From NCBI GenBank assembly GCA_015227615.1, contig JAALGZ010000003.1, positions 1,860,001 through 1,924,000 of the forward strand: a stretch of 64,000 nt of DNA, written 5' to 3'. The DNA comes from Labyrinthula sp. Ha. Lineage: Eukaryota > Sar > Bigyra > Labyrinthulida > Labyrinthulaceae. The notes under the pieces are model-generated. The model worked only from the letters and a program-made list of their open reading frames with translations. It did no database searches and was not told the origin of the DNA. The position numbers and the translations under genes were made by a program. Shown here piece by piece: positions 10,725 through 24,323 of the stretch (the first letter of the stretch is position 1; each line of letters starts with the position of its first letter).

Positions 10725-13700
10725 ACATTTTTTAGAAGACGGTGAGCATTACGTTGCATCAATCTTAACGCATCTGACAGCAATAGCGTTCTCTAGGTCT
10801 AGCTTTAGTATTTTGCATTGTCTTAATTGCAGTTCCAATGGAATAGGCTAATAGCTTACCAGTTCTGCAACTCCTTCTGTGAACCTTAATTTTGTTGTTA
10901 ATGCACCTAAGCTTTTCTTTTACTTGATAAGGCGTATACGAAAGACAATTCTTGTATCTTTTTTCAGCTGCAGAAAACAATCCAAGCTCTTATAGAACCT
11001 TGCAGAAATTAAACTTCTTCTTTTCAGCCAAAAGCTTTTGACTCAATGCATAAAATGATCTTTAGTTTTAATATCCCTTTTCTTTAAGAATGCTAGTGCT
11101 AAAAACTTATTTTTTATTGAAAATCAATTATCTAGAAAAATATTACTACTAGTAAGAATATATAATGCTCTGTTCTTCACATATAAAAAACTTTCTAACA
11201 ATGAAAGGAAAGAAAAATTAAGAATTGGTATTGATAAACTAATGAAAAACTTCCGTAGGCATCCTGTTAATTCACTTTAGATCCTCCCAATCTAAGCAAG
11301 AAAGCAGAAGAAAATCAAAAGAAAACACTCTATTTCCTGAATAAAATTTTTCTAATTCAGAAGCTGCTTCAAGAATATGGTCAGAAAGTCTTACAAAGAA
11401 AACATACAAAACACACAGAATTAGTTCTCAAACAAATAAGAACTAAGAAACAGAGTAATCTTTCTAACCTGAGATAACCATTGCATAGAAATAATAAATA
11501 TCCATCTGAATAAAACATATTTCAGCAACAACAAATATTATGGAAAATCTGAAGCAACAAACTCACGCTTACCATTATACACAAAAAAATTATTTCCTCT
11601 CTAATTTGTTTTCAATAAAGTAGAAAAACTCAACTTCTAGTTGATTGATTGATCCAAGAAATTCCCATGAAGAAACTTTTAACCAGCAATGAAACCGTAA
11701 AAGAACCTTTCATTCTTATATCTTCAACCTTACATAGCTCAAAGATCCTGCAGAAATCTATTAAGAATCATAATCTGAGCAGCTGCAAGAAAAATTTAGC
11801 TTTGCAGGTTGAAATTGATCCTCGGAAAGTAAAAAAGAGCAGAAATCTTGTGTGCAGGGTGCACTCAAGAGCAAATTATGTTTTAGGTATTTTGCAAGAT
11901 TTCTAAGCTTTGAACTGTTTCGAATGGTAAAGACTTCTGGGAAAGAATGTTTCTCGAACTCATCGTTTAATAGAATGCAATAGGGTCTTTTCTTCCCCAT
12001 CTTAACTTCACCTAACTGTTCAGATCTTTCATTCTAAGGAGGTAATTCTCCAGGTTCCTGCTCCTTAGAAACAGGTTCGGTACATATTATTTTCTCTTAG
12101 AATATCTTAGAAGAAACTCGGCCGCTATATTTTTTACGGAAGTTCAATATTTGATTCAAAAACAGAAAATTTTCACATAGTTCCTTTAATATTTCCACAA
12201 TGGTTGTGCGAATGAATACTCAAATAGAATATACCTTCTGTTCTGTCGGACTTTTCCTCGATTTAATAAACCAACCTGCGGCAGTAATGCAGCATTGAAG
12301 TAGATACAACATTATAAATTTGTATTACTTGGCTTAGACTAGTGTTTGATATCTAGTTTCGTGGTCAAATGTTGTTTTATCTTTAAACAAAGGACTCTCT
12401 CGCTAGTAATATTTATCTTATTTTATATAGTTATTTTTTTTATTTATTGTTCGTCGCAACTTGTTGTTTCGATCGGTTCTGGCTGGAGCAACAATTTTCA
12501 ATTGCAGCAATGGAAGGTCAAAGGTAAAAGTATATGACATGTAATATGATCAGTTTCTCTGTGACTTTTTTCTACTAAGCTAAAATACGTAAAAATGTGC
12601 CTCAAGTCATATAACTTAGTTCCACCGATGCTTAAATATATTTTACAAAACAATCTAACGGTAGTTTAAGGCCAATGCTAGACTATATATACATATATTA
12701 CTATGTGAGTTTTTTCAAGAGCTGTGAGCTATGATTTGTATAATTGCATGATAGGGAGATCAAATTGGCTGAATGGAAAATACTGACCGATAAGATCCAG
12801 CGTGGAAGTTTCACTAGTCGAATCGTGTGAATAAGAAGTGTAAACTTGACACAAATTGCAAAACACATAATTTTATAATTGATTGCAATGTTTTAGCATG
12901 TTTTTCACCTTATACCTACATTTTAGTTCATATAATAAAACTTGCTGCACGAAGAAAGTTAAAATTTGCTCAGCAGTTTATAAAGAGTCTTACCGGGAGA
13001 CGCTTCCTCAAGGTTGTTGATATTATCCCCTTGACGAGAAATATAACCGTAGTGACTTGGTACTTATAAAACTTCTTTGGATGTCAACTCATAGATGGAG
13101 CATGGGCAAGGGCGATATAGATTATATGTACCTGATATAGTGCCGACAAATTGTTTAATTTTTTTCTAAATATCTGATAGTTGATTACTTGTAGCATTGC
13201 TACTTATTATGGATCCATATCTATTCTTTGAAAAGACTTTTGATACTCTTCTTCCCCACTACGAAGCTGCTTTTATATGGTGCTGCGGCGATATTATTTT
13301 CAAATTGTGACCATGGAAGAAGTAAGTTCAGAAATTATATTATGGTAACACCAAAGGAGGTTGTACCTAAATTGAAACAAGCATATAGCTGTTGGTACAA
13401 ATTTTGCTTGGGTATTCTAGTTATATGTACCATATTGCTATCTACTTTAACGTTATGGTTATATTGAAGTCTCTTGTGAGTTAGAATTTGGGAGAGAGTA
13501 GTCAAAGAGCTTAGACTTCCTGTAACTGTGGCTTTGAGGTCTTGTAAAGTATCAATACTATGTATACTTTTTGGTTGGAGCAATTTCATTTTCAGCAATC
13601 GGTTTCTGTTTAAATATATTATTGAAAGAGTGAATACGTACTTCTGGCCATCGGTTTTATATCATATGTCCATGATGGTTCCATACATCATATGCAGCCA

Positions 13701-16700
13701 CAGATATTACTTCAAACAGCATTAGATGAAGGTTCAGTTGATGTTTTAGCAGCTTCTTAGTTTTAACGTTCAACACATTATAGTTTAAACTGTTTCCAAA
13801 TATTATTAGAGATTTTAGAGTTTAAATTAACTCTGTGTTAATTCTGCGTTGAAATATAATCTTCTTCTGAGTTTTGAAGACAATAGAAAGAAACAAGGTT
13901 CTCCCCATGATTATCATTAGTTGGCTATATGAAAAGTGAAATCCTGTGTCTTTTTAAGAAATTTAAAAATCAGAAAATCCTGAAGAAAACTTTTCCTCTT
14001 TTGAGTATTTTTTAATTGACATTTTTTGTAATAAAAAAATCTTCGAAGAAATGTAATAAGATCTTAATGATTTTTCTTCTCTAAACTGCGAGTTATTCCT
14101 TTCTTTCTGTTATTAGGTAATTTTAGTAAGTATATATATGTAGCTATTACTACAATGCAACTTCATCAAGCTACGCGACCCAGAAGCTCTTTGGTAAACT
14201 ACTGAGCTTCACTAGAACATGCTGTATTACACTGCATTCATCAAGTCTGCTGATTTTTCTTGCCTTTCTCTAGTGACCGCTGAAATAAGGTGTACGAGGT
14301 ATATTTAGTTGGAATAAATATATGTTACTCTACAATAAGGACAAGTTTATCACTTCTTTGCTCCAGCTTATAATTAAGAAAATTATAAATTATTTTGGAC
14401 AACCGTTGTTAGCACTCAATATCCCGAATGACCGGCTCTTTAGGTAATTCTTAACGATAGGAACACCAAAATATTATGAATTACATTAATTCAACTGGTA
14501 GCCCTTGTTCACTTTACTGTGAAGAGTTTAATCACGAATGAGCAGTATTAAAAACACTCATAAGGGTACATTATCTCCTGAAATAATGATCTCGCATCAT
14601 ATTCATATTTGAAGGATTACCAAAGAAGCAACCTAGCAATTTTGTTTTAGGGGTGGTGGCTAAAACTTTTATATAGCTAATATAACTCACATGCATGCAT
14701 GGGATAATAGGATTAAGGTTGCAAAAAACATTTTCGAGCATATGGTTAAATCTTTGCTCACATATACAGTCTGATATAGGACATATGACGGCTCTTAGCA
14801 CATTGAAGTCTATATACTAGTAGAATTTTCTCTGAAATATTCTTGGTTCTTTTATTACTTTTTTTATTCTTAGAAATATAACTGATACACGTTAATTGAG
14901 ATTGTTTTAAGTAGGTTGGAGGGGACAATGCAACGATCATTTGATATTATGAGATGTCTGATGATCCCTTAAAATAATACAAATTGTTGATAGCGCTTTT
15001 CTTTTTTAAATAAACAAATGGTACCCTTATAGCTTTGAAATTAGATTGCATAATTTTTTTGTTTTCTATGTCATTATTATGCACTGTAAAATCAATCAGG
15101 ATCAGATTAATTTGTTTAGAACCTAATTTTGCGTACTCAGTAAGTATTATATAAGATGATTAATACTTAAGCAAGCGTATATGATCAGCTTTTTAAGTAC
15201 TAAAAATAGTCATCTGTAGTTGGGGTAACATACTGGTTTTGCTGTTTCAGACTATTCAAGCTCAGTGACTAAGGAAAGATATACTTGTCGTGAGTCCCCT
15301 GTGTGAGAGTAGTACTGTTAACAGATATAATATAGCCAGTGAAGCCAATAAATGATGTAGTAAGTATCAATTGAGCGTACCTAAAAAGTACACATGCACC
15401 CATAAAAGAGCTTATTGATTATTGGTAATTAATATATAATTTGATTAAAATGTACATTGAATTGTAACCTAAGAATCTCAAGAGGCTAAATCATGTGACA
15501 TGTATATTAAAGTCCTCTTATTTTTGGCTATTTGTTCCTGGATAGAGATTCCCATTTACTTTCTAGAACCAGCTTTGTAGATGTCATTTGGAAAATATAA
15601 CTATAGTACCGATTAATATGGGACAAGGTAACTGCACATAATAATTTAAATAATTTACAATTCCTGGTATCAATATTACAGCTCTAACATTCCCTCAATC
15701 CCGAATAAACAACTAATGTATAATAGAGAAAAATATTAAAAAATTGAATTTCTGTGGTTCCTCTAGGCTATTTGTACCCTAAATTTAAAGTTCCTGTGGC
15801 AAATAAGTTCTTTCCTTAAAACAAAAAAATAATCTATAAAAACAGAGCTATAATAAGAATCAAATATACTTTTGTTCTCTAAAAAGTATCCGAAACTGTG
15901 ATTAGAAGAATGATTGGCCCAAACAATAGTAATTTACCTTTACCCTTTACCAAGACACTCCATCTATTTGCAAAAAAGTAATATTTTAAATCAAAGAATT
16001 TTAATGAAAAAATGTACTAAAACCGAAACTGCTGAATTTAACTGAAATTTATGCTCATCATGTTAATACTAAATATTAAAAGGTATTCCTTGTTGCAAGG
16101 GATTTTGAATTAATTACTATTGAAATGTTTCTTTTGCTTAAACAAAAAACGAACGACTTAACATATCAGGCAAATTTTGTCAATAGATTTTATTTGCATT
16201 TTGAATAAAAAGTCTTTGGAACAATCTTTACTCTCATTGTCTTCTTGTCTTCTATATTTGTTCCTGGTAACGAAAACATTAAGTGTCGATAGTTAATGCA
16301 AATACACTTAGCTTGGATTCCTAAATATATTCCTATCTTAAAATACTATAGAACTTCAGAGAGGATAGCTTTTATTTTAGCAAATGTGAAGTGGTACCTG
16401 TTAACAAATTATAGATGATAGTTTATTATTGCCTTTAGAAAAATATTTGAACTTAGGAATCATTGGTGTAATTTCGTATTCTTTTTGAAAAGGGTTTTTA
16501 CTTTTTAGCTGATAAGAACCAATGACAGCTCGTTAATTTTTTATTTACACTATATTTTGCGTATCTTTTGTTGAAACTCGCAGTACCAAAGGCACCAGGT
16601 AATGTCGCAAAATAGAAATTAGGTAATATGTCCCAAATAGAGAGCAAGAAATTTCCCTTGAAAGAATCTTAAACTATGGTTTCGTGTTATAGTTTAAGAA

Positions 16701-17384
16701 AAGACAAATAGGAATACACTCTACAGTAGGGAATATAAAACTTAAATGCTTGAATAATCCAGCTAATCAGTATTTAATGGAGCAAATAAGCAAACAAAAA
16801 GAAACAACGATGACATTACCGGATATGACGGAAAACTATAAACCAAGCATTTTTGAACACATTTCATTCTACAATAGAGAAAATCTTGACAAATAATGCT
16901 TCCTGGAACTTACCAGTAATTCTCTCAAGGAATATATAGTAGTTGTTGGGAGATTATACATAAAATTTAAGTTTCTGGACAGCTTCCCCTACTTATTAAG
17001 GAACAAGGGTGTCGAAGAGTATTAAATGTATTAGAAGATTAATAACATTGTTACCTCAATGTTAAGTTTCGTTTTTTAGAGCAGCTTATAGCTCTATAGT
17101 AAGTTTTGTTGAATAAAAATATTCATAAATTCTAGGGGGAAAACGAGTTAGTTTTAACCTTCCCCGTTCAAGTGATAATGGTGAAAAAGAGCGAGTAAAA
17201 TATTGGTAAAACCAAGATATAATAGCTTCATCTCAAATCTAGTAAGCTGAATTTAATACTAAAAAGATAGTAAATATTTTATTAAGGATTTCTACTTCAA
17301 GTATTGAAAAATTTGAAGTTGAGAATACTCAAAGACTTCCTTTGATAGTTACATATTATTATATCACAATATGACTTTTCTGTA
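10725..17384. other. Long intergenic region with weak ORFs only
   Basis: About 6.7 kb of AT-rich DNA. Frames noted but not supported as genes: a minus-strand basic ORF at 10765-10980 convergent with PWP2, a 79-codon plus ORF from the ATG at 11667 to 11906, and overlapping opposite ORFs at 13228-13598. A similar stretch, GG(C/T)TGGAGCAA followed about 14-18 bases later by GCAGCAATGG or TCAGCAATCGG, occurs near 12479-12513 and 13573-13603 and may be a diverged repeat. I recognise no RNA gene or conserved domain. Confidence 0.45.
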
Positions 17385-17560
17385 AAAACCGCCTAATAAT
17401 TAATCAATCAATCAAAGACACAAATTTACAAATTATTCGTTGACTCATATCTCAACAAATACTGCGAGTTAGAAGACAATATTTACACCAATTTAAAGCT
17501 ATACACTTGAACTTTAAGCTTCTGTACATTTATTAAGACTTGTTTAAATCTTTACTTGTT
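17385..17560 (+). repeat. Old LTR remnant related to the downstream copia element
   Basis: This stretch aligns by eye with the middle and 3' part of the 300-bp LTR described below: ATATCTCAACAA, TACTG.GAGTTAGAA and TTTAAAGCT occur in the same order and spacing, in the same orientation, with many mismatches. It is a much older insertion than the element starting 400 bp downstream. Confidence 0.6.
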
Positions 17561-17968
17561 GTAAACCTTTTCCTTTCTCTCACTATTTAAGCTCAGAATA
17601 AAGGATTCTGCTGTAAGTTCCGAGAACCCTTTATAAGCTCCAATCAATTTTTATTATCAAATATCGTGTAAGTGACTGCTTCATTCAAATTTAATTTTAA
17701 GAGAATGAAACTGATTCACCTCAGTCGGTTATTATATTGTCCCATAGGTATTTTATTTTTTTTGTAACTCGCATATTAACAACATTAAAATGTATTTTCT
17801 AGTACTAAGCGGATTCCAATAATAGTTGTAACACATATTCCGCTAATTCTAGTAAACAGTTACAAAAGGTTCCAATAGTGATATTAAACCACCTAAAAGT
17901 AGACATTACTACACTAATTTACTTCAACCAAGATTATTTTCCGTGTTTTCTGTTTTTTATAGTAAATT

Positions 17969-17973
17969 AACAG
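17969..17973 (+). other. Left target site duplication (AACAG) of the copia element
   Basis: AACAG directly precedes the 5' LTR and is repeated directly after the 3' LTR at 23035-23039. Five bases is the duplication size typical of Ty1/copia integrases. Confidence 0.85.
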
Positions 17974-18273
17974 AGTCAGACACTAAGCAGTCGAGTGTAC
18001 GACTCTCTCCATACTGACTGTTTATACTTTACATAGTTATAATACAATATTATATTACTGCACAATTGGTGCAACTTTACATAATACATTTTTACTAATA
18101 CATAAGCACCGGAAACAACAAATCGTAAAACCTTAATATCTCAACAACTACTGGGAGTTAGAAAACGTTACTTATATCATTTTAAAGCTCTTTTTAAGCT
18201 CTTTGAATTAGTTTCACTTAATATACGTATCCTCATACACATATAGACGATACGGACAATTACTTGTCTAACT
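17974..18273 (+). repeat. 5' LTR of the copia element (300 bp)
   Basis: It matches 22735-23034 with about four mismatches in 300 bases and no gaps. The ends are AGTCAGAC and GTCTAACT, an imperfect inverted repeat (7 of 8), so the LTR runs AGT...ACT and not the usual TG...CA. Confidence 0.92.
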
Positions 18274-18281
18274 TGGTTGCG
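18274..18281 (+). other. Primer binding site of the copia element
   Basis: TGGTTGCG begins directly after the 5' LTR. It fits the 3' end of an initiator-methionine tRNA (…CGCAACCA), the primer used by many copia elements. The first ATG of the gag region (18282) follows immediately. Confidence 0.7.
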
Positions 18282-21200
18282 ATGGAAGTAAACGAAAATC
18301 AGAACGATCCCGTGGAAGAACGAACAGCACGGAGTGAAAACTCCAACTTAACCCAAGGGGAAACTCATTTACAAGACTTTCCTGCTTCAACTAGAACACT
18401 TACAAAGCTAGAAATTACAAATGAAGCAATTAACGAAGAATTCTACAAAAAAGGACGAAAAAGATTGGAAAACCTTTTACGATCAAAAACTGATCAAAAC
18501 CAATTCGAACTACTGAAACAAGGTGTTGAGATGTATCTGCTTGCCTTAAAATTACAAATTAATGGAACATCTCTACGCAAATTTTTTAAATCTCATGATC
18601 GCAGCATCATTGATGAGCTGTTAGAATCTTACAATCCGCTTACTCAAAAATCTAACTACATTCTAGAGGAAGAAATTGACGATGAAGTTTCAGATGACAT
18701 CATTTCTCTTTGGAAAAAAGACGTTGTTTTCTTGCGAACAATCCGAACCCCACATCGTTTTTGCAAAATCCTGCGACGCATCGGGGCTGTTACATTCTTA
18801 CCTACACAAACCAGAAAAAGAATTAACTTTGGAAACTTGATTTACAGCTGTTGGGAGGAATCAGAACCCATTACAGACTTCGTTAAACGCTTTGATTCTT
18901 TGGTACAACAGGCTAATCAGATCAAGATGATGCAAAATGACTCTGATTTACTTACACTTTTTCAAACTAAGATTCTCTTCAGAAGAAACAACAATCAGAA
19001 AATTTTTACAGTTGTAAACAATTTGGATTCAAAAGATCTACCATTGAAGGATTACATGAGTGAAGTGACACAAGCCGTACTTCAGCATGACAATTCAGGT
19101 TTGATCCCTTTTGATGCTCCAAGTACATCAGTTGTTGCATTTACAAAGAAAATTGTTTCTTCTAATTCAAAAGGTACATTGTGTTTCAATTGCGGTGAAG
19201 ATTTTCCACACAAAGGCAAACAATGTGATGCTAAAGGTGCTACCTGTTCTTACTGTGGTAAACCTAATCATTTTGCAAAGGTGTGTTCAACCAACCCAGA
19301 ACGTACATTACAACTTCCCAAGATGAAGAAAAACCCTACAAAGAAAACAGTAGCAGTAACTTCTACAAAAGAAAATTTTAATCCTTTCAGTTTCGCTACT
19401 TCTCTTTGTACCACAGGTTCAAACTCTTTAGCTGGGCTAGATTCATGCAGCGATGTTTTCGTTTTCAGAAGCGCTGATTTTTTTACACACATGGATCAGA
19501 AGCCTGGTAAACTTACACTTACAGAAAATTCTGGTAGCTACGAAAGCACTGGAACAGCCAGATTTGCATTCAAAGAATTTCCTTCTAAGTTTTTTACAGT
19601 ACAGGCAATTTACATGCCAAGTGCAAATTTCAACATTTTGTGTACCTACGATCTAGAGCAACAGAATGTTAAAGTCAACCATCGCTCTAGAAATGTACAA
19701 CTAGAAACAGGAAACAAATTAAAAATAATTTTACTTGGAAAGAAAAGCTTCATTGAAATCATTCCACTAGGGAAATCAGTTTTACAAACCTCTGATCCAA
19801 ATCTAATGCATCGTAGGTTGATGCATCTCTCAGAGGACAAACTTAAACATGCTGGTTTCATTAAGGGTTCTCAAAAACTGAACAGCTGCCAAGTCTGTCT
19901 GCAGACAAAAGCTAAACACAACCCAGTGAAGAATTTAATTCACAAGATGAAACTCTCTCCTGATTCCAAGGTCAAGCTTTTTCAATGGACTTACTCATTC
20001 CGCCAAAACACTCGATGAAACCAGTCAATGGTGTTGTGGCTGCATTGATTTTAGTTGACCTGAAAACAAAATTAATTAGAGTTGCTCCTTTAAGAACACT
20101 TCAATCGAAAGATTTACTTGCAGCTCTTTACTACCTTCTTTCTACACTCAAAACTTTACCAAAAACGATTGTTACAGACCGCCAATCTGGTTTTACGGCA
20201 GAACACTTTGTCAACTCAATTTCCGCAAAAGGCATTCATTTACGTTTTGTCCCTAGAGATCGACATGACACTTTCAATGGAGTTGCTGAACGAACGATTG
20301 GCATCTTAAAGGTCATGGCTTCAGCCGCCCTACTACAGTCTAAACTTGATGACTCCTTTTGGATCTACGCAGTCAAATTTGCAAGTTACATCAAGAACAG
20401 AGTACATCACAAAACGCTTGGTGAATCGCCATACAGACTAGAAACTGGGCAAGAGCCAAACCTTTCTTCACTTAGAACCTTTGGTTGCTGTTGTTTTACG
20501 TTGAAATCTTCTGGAACAAAGACAAACGAATTTCAAGAAAGAACAGACACTGGTCTCTTTCATGGACTGTAGGAACTTTCAAGTTTCAATACAGCAATCA
20601 TCTACAAACTCAGTACTGGAAAAATCATTTACCCTCAACTAACCGATGTTTGGTTTCAAGAATCAAGAACACATGATCAAATCGATCAAAATCCACCAAC
20701 TTTCTCATTTGGTGACATCAAAATTGTTGACAAAACTGAAAATGACCCAATTTCTGAGGACGATTTTGAATCTGATGATGACGATGATTTCAGTCCAGAT
20801 TTTGGTATACACTATGTACGTTATGGCCAGAAGGCAAATCAACAAGAAAATCATGATTTTGAGCATGATGATAATTTCGATGAAAATCCCCCTTCAGCAG
20901 ATGTTCAACTCGATCACGATCAAGATGCAGATGATCCAACCCCATCTGCCGAAGTAACAAACCCTGAAACACCTCAAACGAGCAAAAACAACAATGCTCG
21001 TCTACCAGTCACAACGCAATCTGGGAGAAATGCCACAAAATTCGACCTAAATCGGATGTCAGCTTTCACGTTGAACACAACTGAAGAAACAACACACATC
21101 ATCAAGCCTAAAACAAAAGGTCAGAAAGAAAAACTACGGAAAAAGATCATTCAGTCTAGAATTGATCATAAACCTTCCATTTACCGTGACACAAGAGGTC

Positions 21201-22734
21201 ACCCAGACGAAGCATCTTACAAGAAAGCGGTCGAAAAAGAGCTCAAAGCTTTAGAAGAACGAAAGGTTCTCAAAGTGATTAATCGCTCTGAACTTCCTGA
21301 AAATGCTTACGTTGGAAAATGCACGATGCTTGTGAAACAAAAACGCAATGGGAGTTTCAAAGCAAGATGTGTTTACAATGGAAGATCTCAGAAATTCAAA
21401 ATTACCTTACCGCAGTTCTCCTACCTTAGACTACAACAGTCTTGCAGTTGCACTAGCAGTTGCGGCTCGAAGACAGTTCCATTTTAACTCTTTAGATGTT
21501 AGTACCGCATTCTTGTACGCGGATCTACCTGCTGGCACTACACTCTACTGTGAAATCCCTGATGGACATGAACTGAAACATGACAAGACTAAAGTAATGA
21601 AGATTGAGAAAGCGCTTTACGGTCTGAAGGAAAGTCCCAAGCTTTGGTTTGACAATGTTTCTGCTAAAATTCAAAAACTTGGACTCAAACAAGCAATCTT
21701 TGACGAGTGTGTCTTCTACAAGAAAGATTTAATTACTTTACTTTACGTTGATGATGTACTGATGCTCGGTACAAAACAAGAAATTACAAACTTCTCAAAA
21801 CAGTTTGGGAAAACTTACAAAATTACACTAGGAACACTAGATCAGAAAACAGACTTCTTAGGAGTTAACATTGAAAGAAAACCCAATGGAGACTACCAAA
21901 TTGACCAAACCAAACACATTGAGAAAATTTTAGAAAAATTCAAGGATTTCAAGACTAAAGACAAATTTACACCATTACCTTCTACTTTCTCTGAGGCTGT
22001 TAAGAACAATTCCAATGCCAAAAGCATTAAATTTCTGTACAGAGAATTGCTTGGATCTTTAATTTACTTACGACTTACAAGATTTGATTTACTCTACGCG
22101 TTACATGCGCTTAGTCAACTTTCTGAACACGTGACAAGTTTTGCAGTAAAATCAATTCTCAACACATTAGGCTACATTAGTAGAACGAAACATCAAAAAC
22201 GAATTTTTTACTCAGATCAATCAAATGGTGAAATTACACTTCTTGCCTTTTGTGATGCTGAATGGGCCTCTAACTCACTTAACAGAAAAAGTGTTAGTGG
22301 TAACTTCATTTACTTTGGTCAATCGCTCATTACTGGCAGAAGTTCAAGACAAAGGATAGTTGCTACCTCTGCTGCTGGAGCTGAGCTGATTGAAATTTAC
22401 AAAACAGCAAAACATTTGCAAGGAATCTACGGATTGTGCATGGATTTAGATTGCAAAGTCAAGCTACCTTCAGTGATTTTTACAGATTCACTTAGTTCAA
22501 CTAAAACATTAGAAAAGACAGTTTCTCCAGAGCAAAAACACATGAGCGTTGCAATTCATTTCTTAAAAGGACTCATTCGTTCAGGAAAACTAAAGGTGAT
22601 TTTCATCAAACGCGAATTCAACATTGCTGATCTTCAAACGAAACAGAATCCAAGAGCTGAGTTTGAAAAACTTTGGAACATGACTCATTCAAGGATGAAG
22701 TGGCAGCATTTGAAGATCTAAAAAGACCGCATGG

Positions 22735-23034
22735 AGTCAGACACTAAGCAGTCGAGTTTACGACTCTCTCCATACTGACTGTTTACACTTTACATAGTTA
22801 TAATACAATATTACATTACTGCACAATTGGTGCAACTTTACATAATACATTTTTACTAATACATAAGCACCGGAAACAACAAATCGTAAAACCTTAATAT
22901 CTCAACAACTACTGGGAGTTAGAAAACGTTACTTATATCATTTTAAAGCTCTTTTTAAGCTCTTTGAATTAGTTTCACTTAATATACGTGTCCTCATACA
23001 CATATAGACGATACGGACAATTACTTGTCTAACT
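22735..23034 (+). repeat. 3' LTR of the copia element (300 bp)
   Basis: Near-identical partner of the 5' LTR, with the same AGT...ACT termini. It is preceded by a short purine-rich stretch near 22721 that may be the polypurine tract, and followed by the second AACAG. Confidence 0.92.
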
Positions 23035-23039
23035 AACAG

Positions 23040-23807
23040 TGTATAGTTGGGTCTGTAGTACAAAATGCTTTAATGCATAGAGTCTAAGACCAGAATCATA
23101 TAGTTCTAATTTATTTTTTATTAGTAACTAATTCAAGAGCTCTTTTTGAACTTTTTTCAATCTAGTTTGTGCTTTCTTTATTGGTTATATAAATACATAT
23201 ATGCAATATTCTTCCTCGGTCCACTTCTAGGTATTAACTTCATGGCAATGTTACATCAATTCCTGGTACTGATGAACCTGGATTTAGTTTATGATAAGAA
23301 GATAACTAAATTTTTAGCTCTAATAGATAGGTCTAATAAACCAATTCTCAGGTTTGTTATAACATCACATATAAACTCTTTCAGCTTGATGAATCCATTC
23401 TTTGTATAGTTCACACATAATCAAAGCTGTCCCAGTATGGGCAGTGACCCCAATAAATGCATCTCAGACCGTTATAGTTTGATACAATAATAAAACCTGA
23501 TTCCATAATCACATGATGTTTTTTCTTTCTCTCACAAAATTTAACTTAATTGAAGGAAGGACCTAAGCACTAAGAAACCAATTTTTGATTAAATAATTAT
23601 GTTACTTTAAAATCGCAAAGTCGGATAAGTATATATTTGCTGTATGTAGAGACTAGATAGAAGCTTCATCCTGTATAATTTCTATTTATACGAATATATT
23701 TTGCCATGAGAAAACATCCAAGACCAATTTTTTACATCACATAATGTTGCAGGGTAATAATTTTTATGGAACCAACGATTAGAGACTTCAATATATCGGA
23801 TAAATAG
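23040..23807. other. Intergenic, nothing recognised
   Basis: AT-rich flank downstream of the copia element. An 87-codon ORF at 23146 lacks an ATG near its start and has ordinary AT-rich composition. Confidence 0.5.
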
Positions 23808-24323
23808 ACTTCAAGAAGTTGCGAGAACTCGGCGCAATCTCGGTTCATTTGGTAAACTTAGGTGTACTTACTGATGATAATTTGAAAACCATAAGAGAAC
23901 CCATCACATTTTTCTTCGCAGAAGCGATTTTTATGATCCTGCAAATTAGGCAGAGAGATCTCGATAAACTCAATGAACTACCCAAAATCTAGAAAGGAGG
24001 TTAGAAAAAGTTTTTTTCCTATGCGAGGAATGAAACAGGGAACTAGCCTAGAATACCACTTGAGTGCAATACGCTATAAAAAGAGTATGGAAAATCTACG
24101 AAGTGAGGAAAATGAGTGTTTTTACTACAATTTTTCCACAAACAACAAGATCATAACATTGAGTGCTTCTACACGTGTAACGCTAGATATGAAGCATGAA
24201 AATATATCACCACATTTGAAGCTAACAATAGATAAAGCTATAAAGAAAATGTATCTAAATTACTCATATAATAATAATCAGAAACTGCAATACATAATGG
24301 AAAAGTCACTTGAGATGCAATGA
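23808..24323 (+). pseudogene. Decayed coding remnant, family unknown
   Basis: Two consecutive protein-like stretches lie in different + frames. The first reads DFKKLRELGAISVHLVNLG, then EPITFFFAEAIFMILQIRQRD; the second, from about 23.97 kb, includes SASTRVTLDMKHENISPHLK and ends KSLEMQ. Charged, helix-rich sequence of this kind occurs in capsid-like proteins of retroelements, but no zinc knuckle or other marker is present. I treat it as a broken relic without assigning a family. Confidence 0.35.

Larger units (their letters stand above)
17974..23034 (+). mobile_element. Ty1/copia LTR retrotransposon, young but broken
   Basis: The element is 5061 bp, flanked by AACAG duplications and 300-bp LTRs. 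Parts in order on +: a gag-like region from about 18.3 kb ending in two zinc knuckles (around CFNCGEDF and CSYCGKPNHFAKVC, 19.18-19.29 kb); a protease-like region around 19.4-19.6 kb; the integrase zinc-binding segment (LMHRRLMHLS...CQVC) and catalytic core, about 19.8-20.6 kb; reverse transcriptase with LLYVDDVL near 21.74 kb; and RNase H with FCDAEWAS near 22.25 kb. Integrase preceding reverse transcriptase is the copia order. The coding region is interrupted roughly three or four times, so this copy cannot act on its own. About 1.3% divergence between LTRs says the insertion is recent compared with the other LTR remnants here. Confidence 0.95.

Noticed and set aside
13228-13598. Overlapping ORFs on both strands
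   Set aside because: Neither has a supported start, domain or paralogue; composition does not favour one strand.
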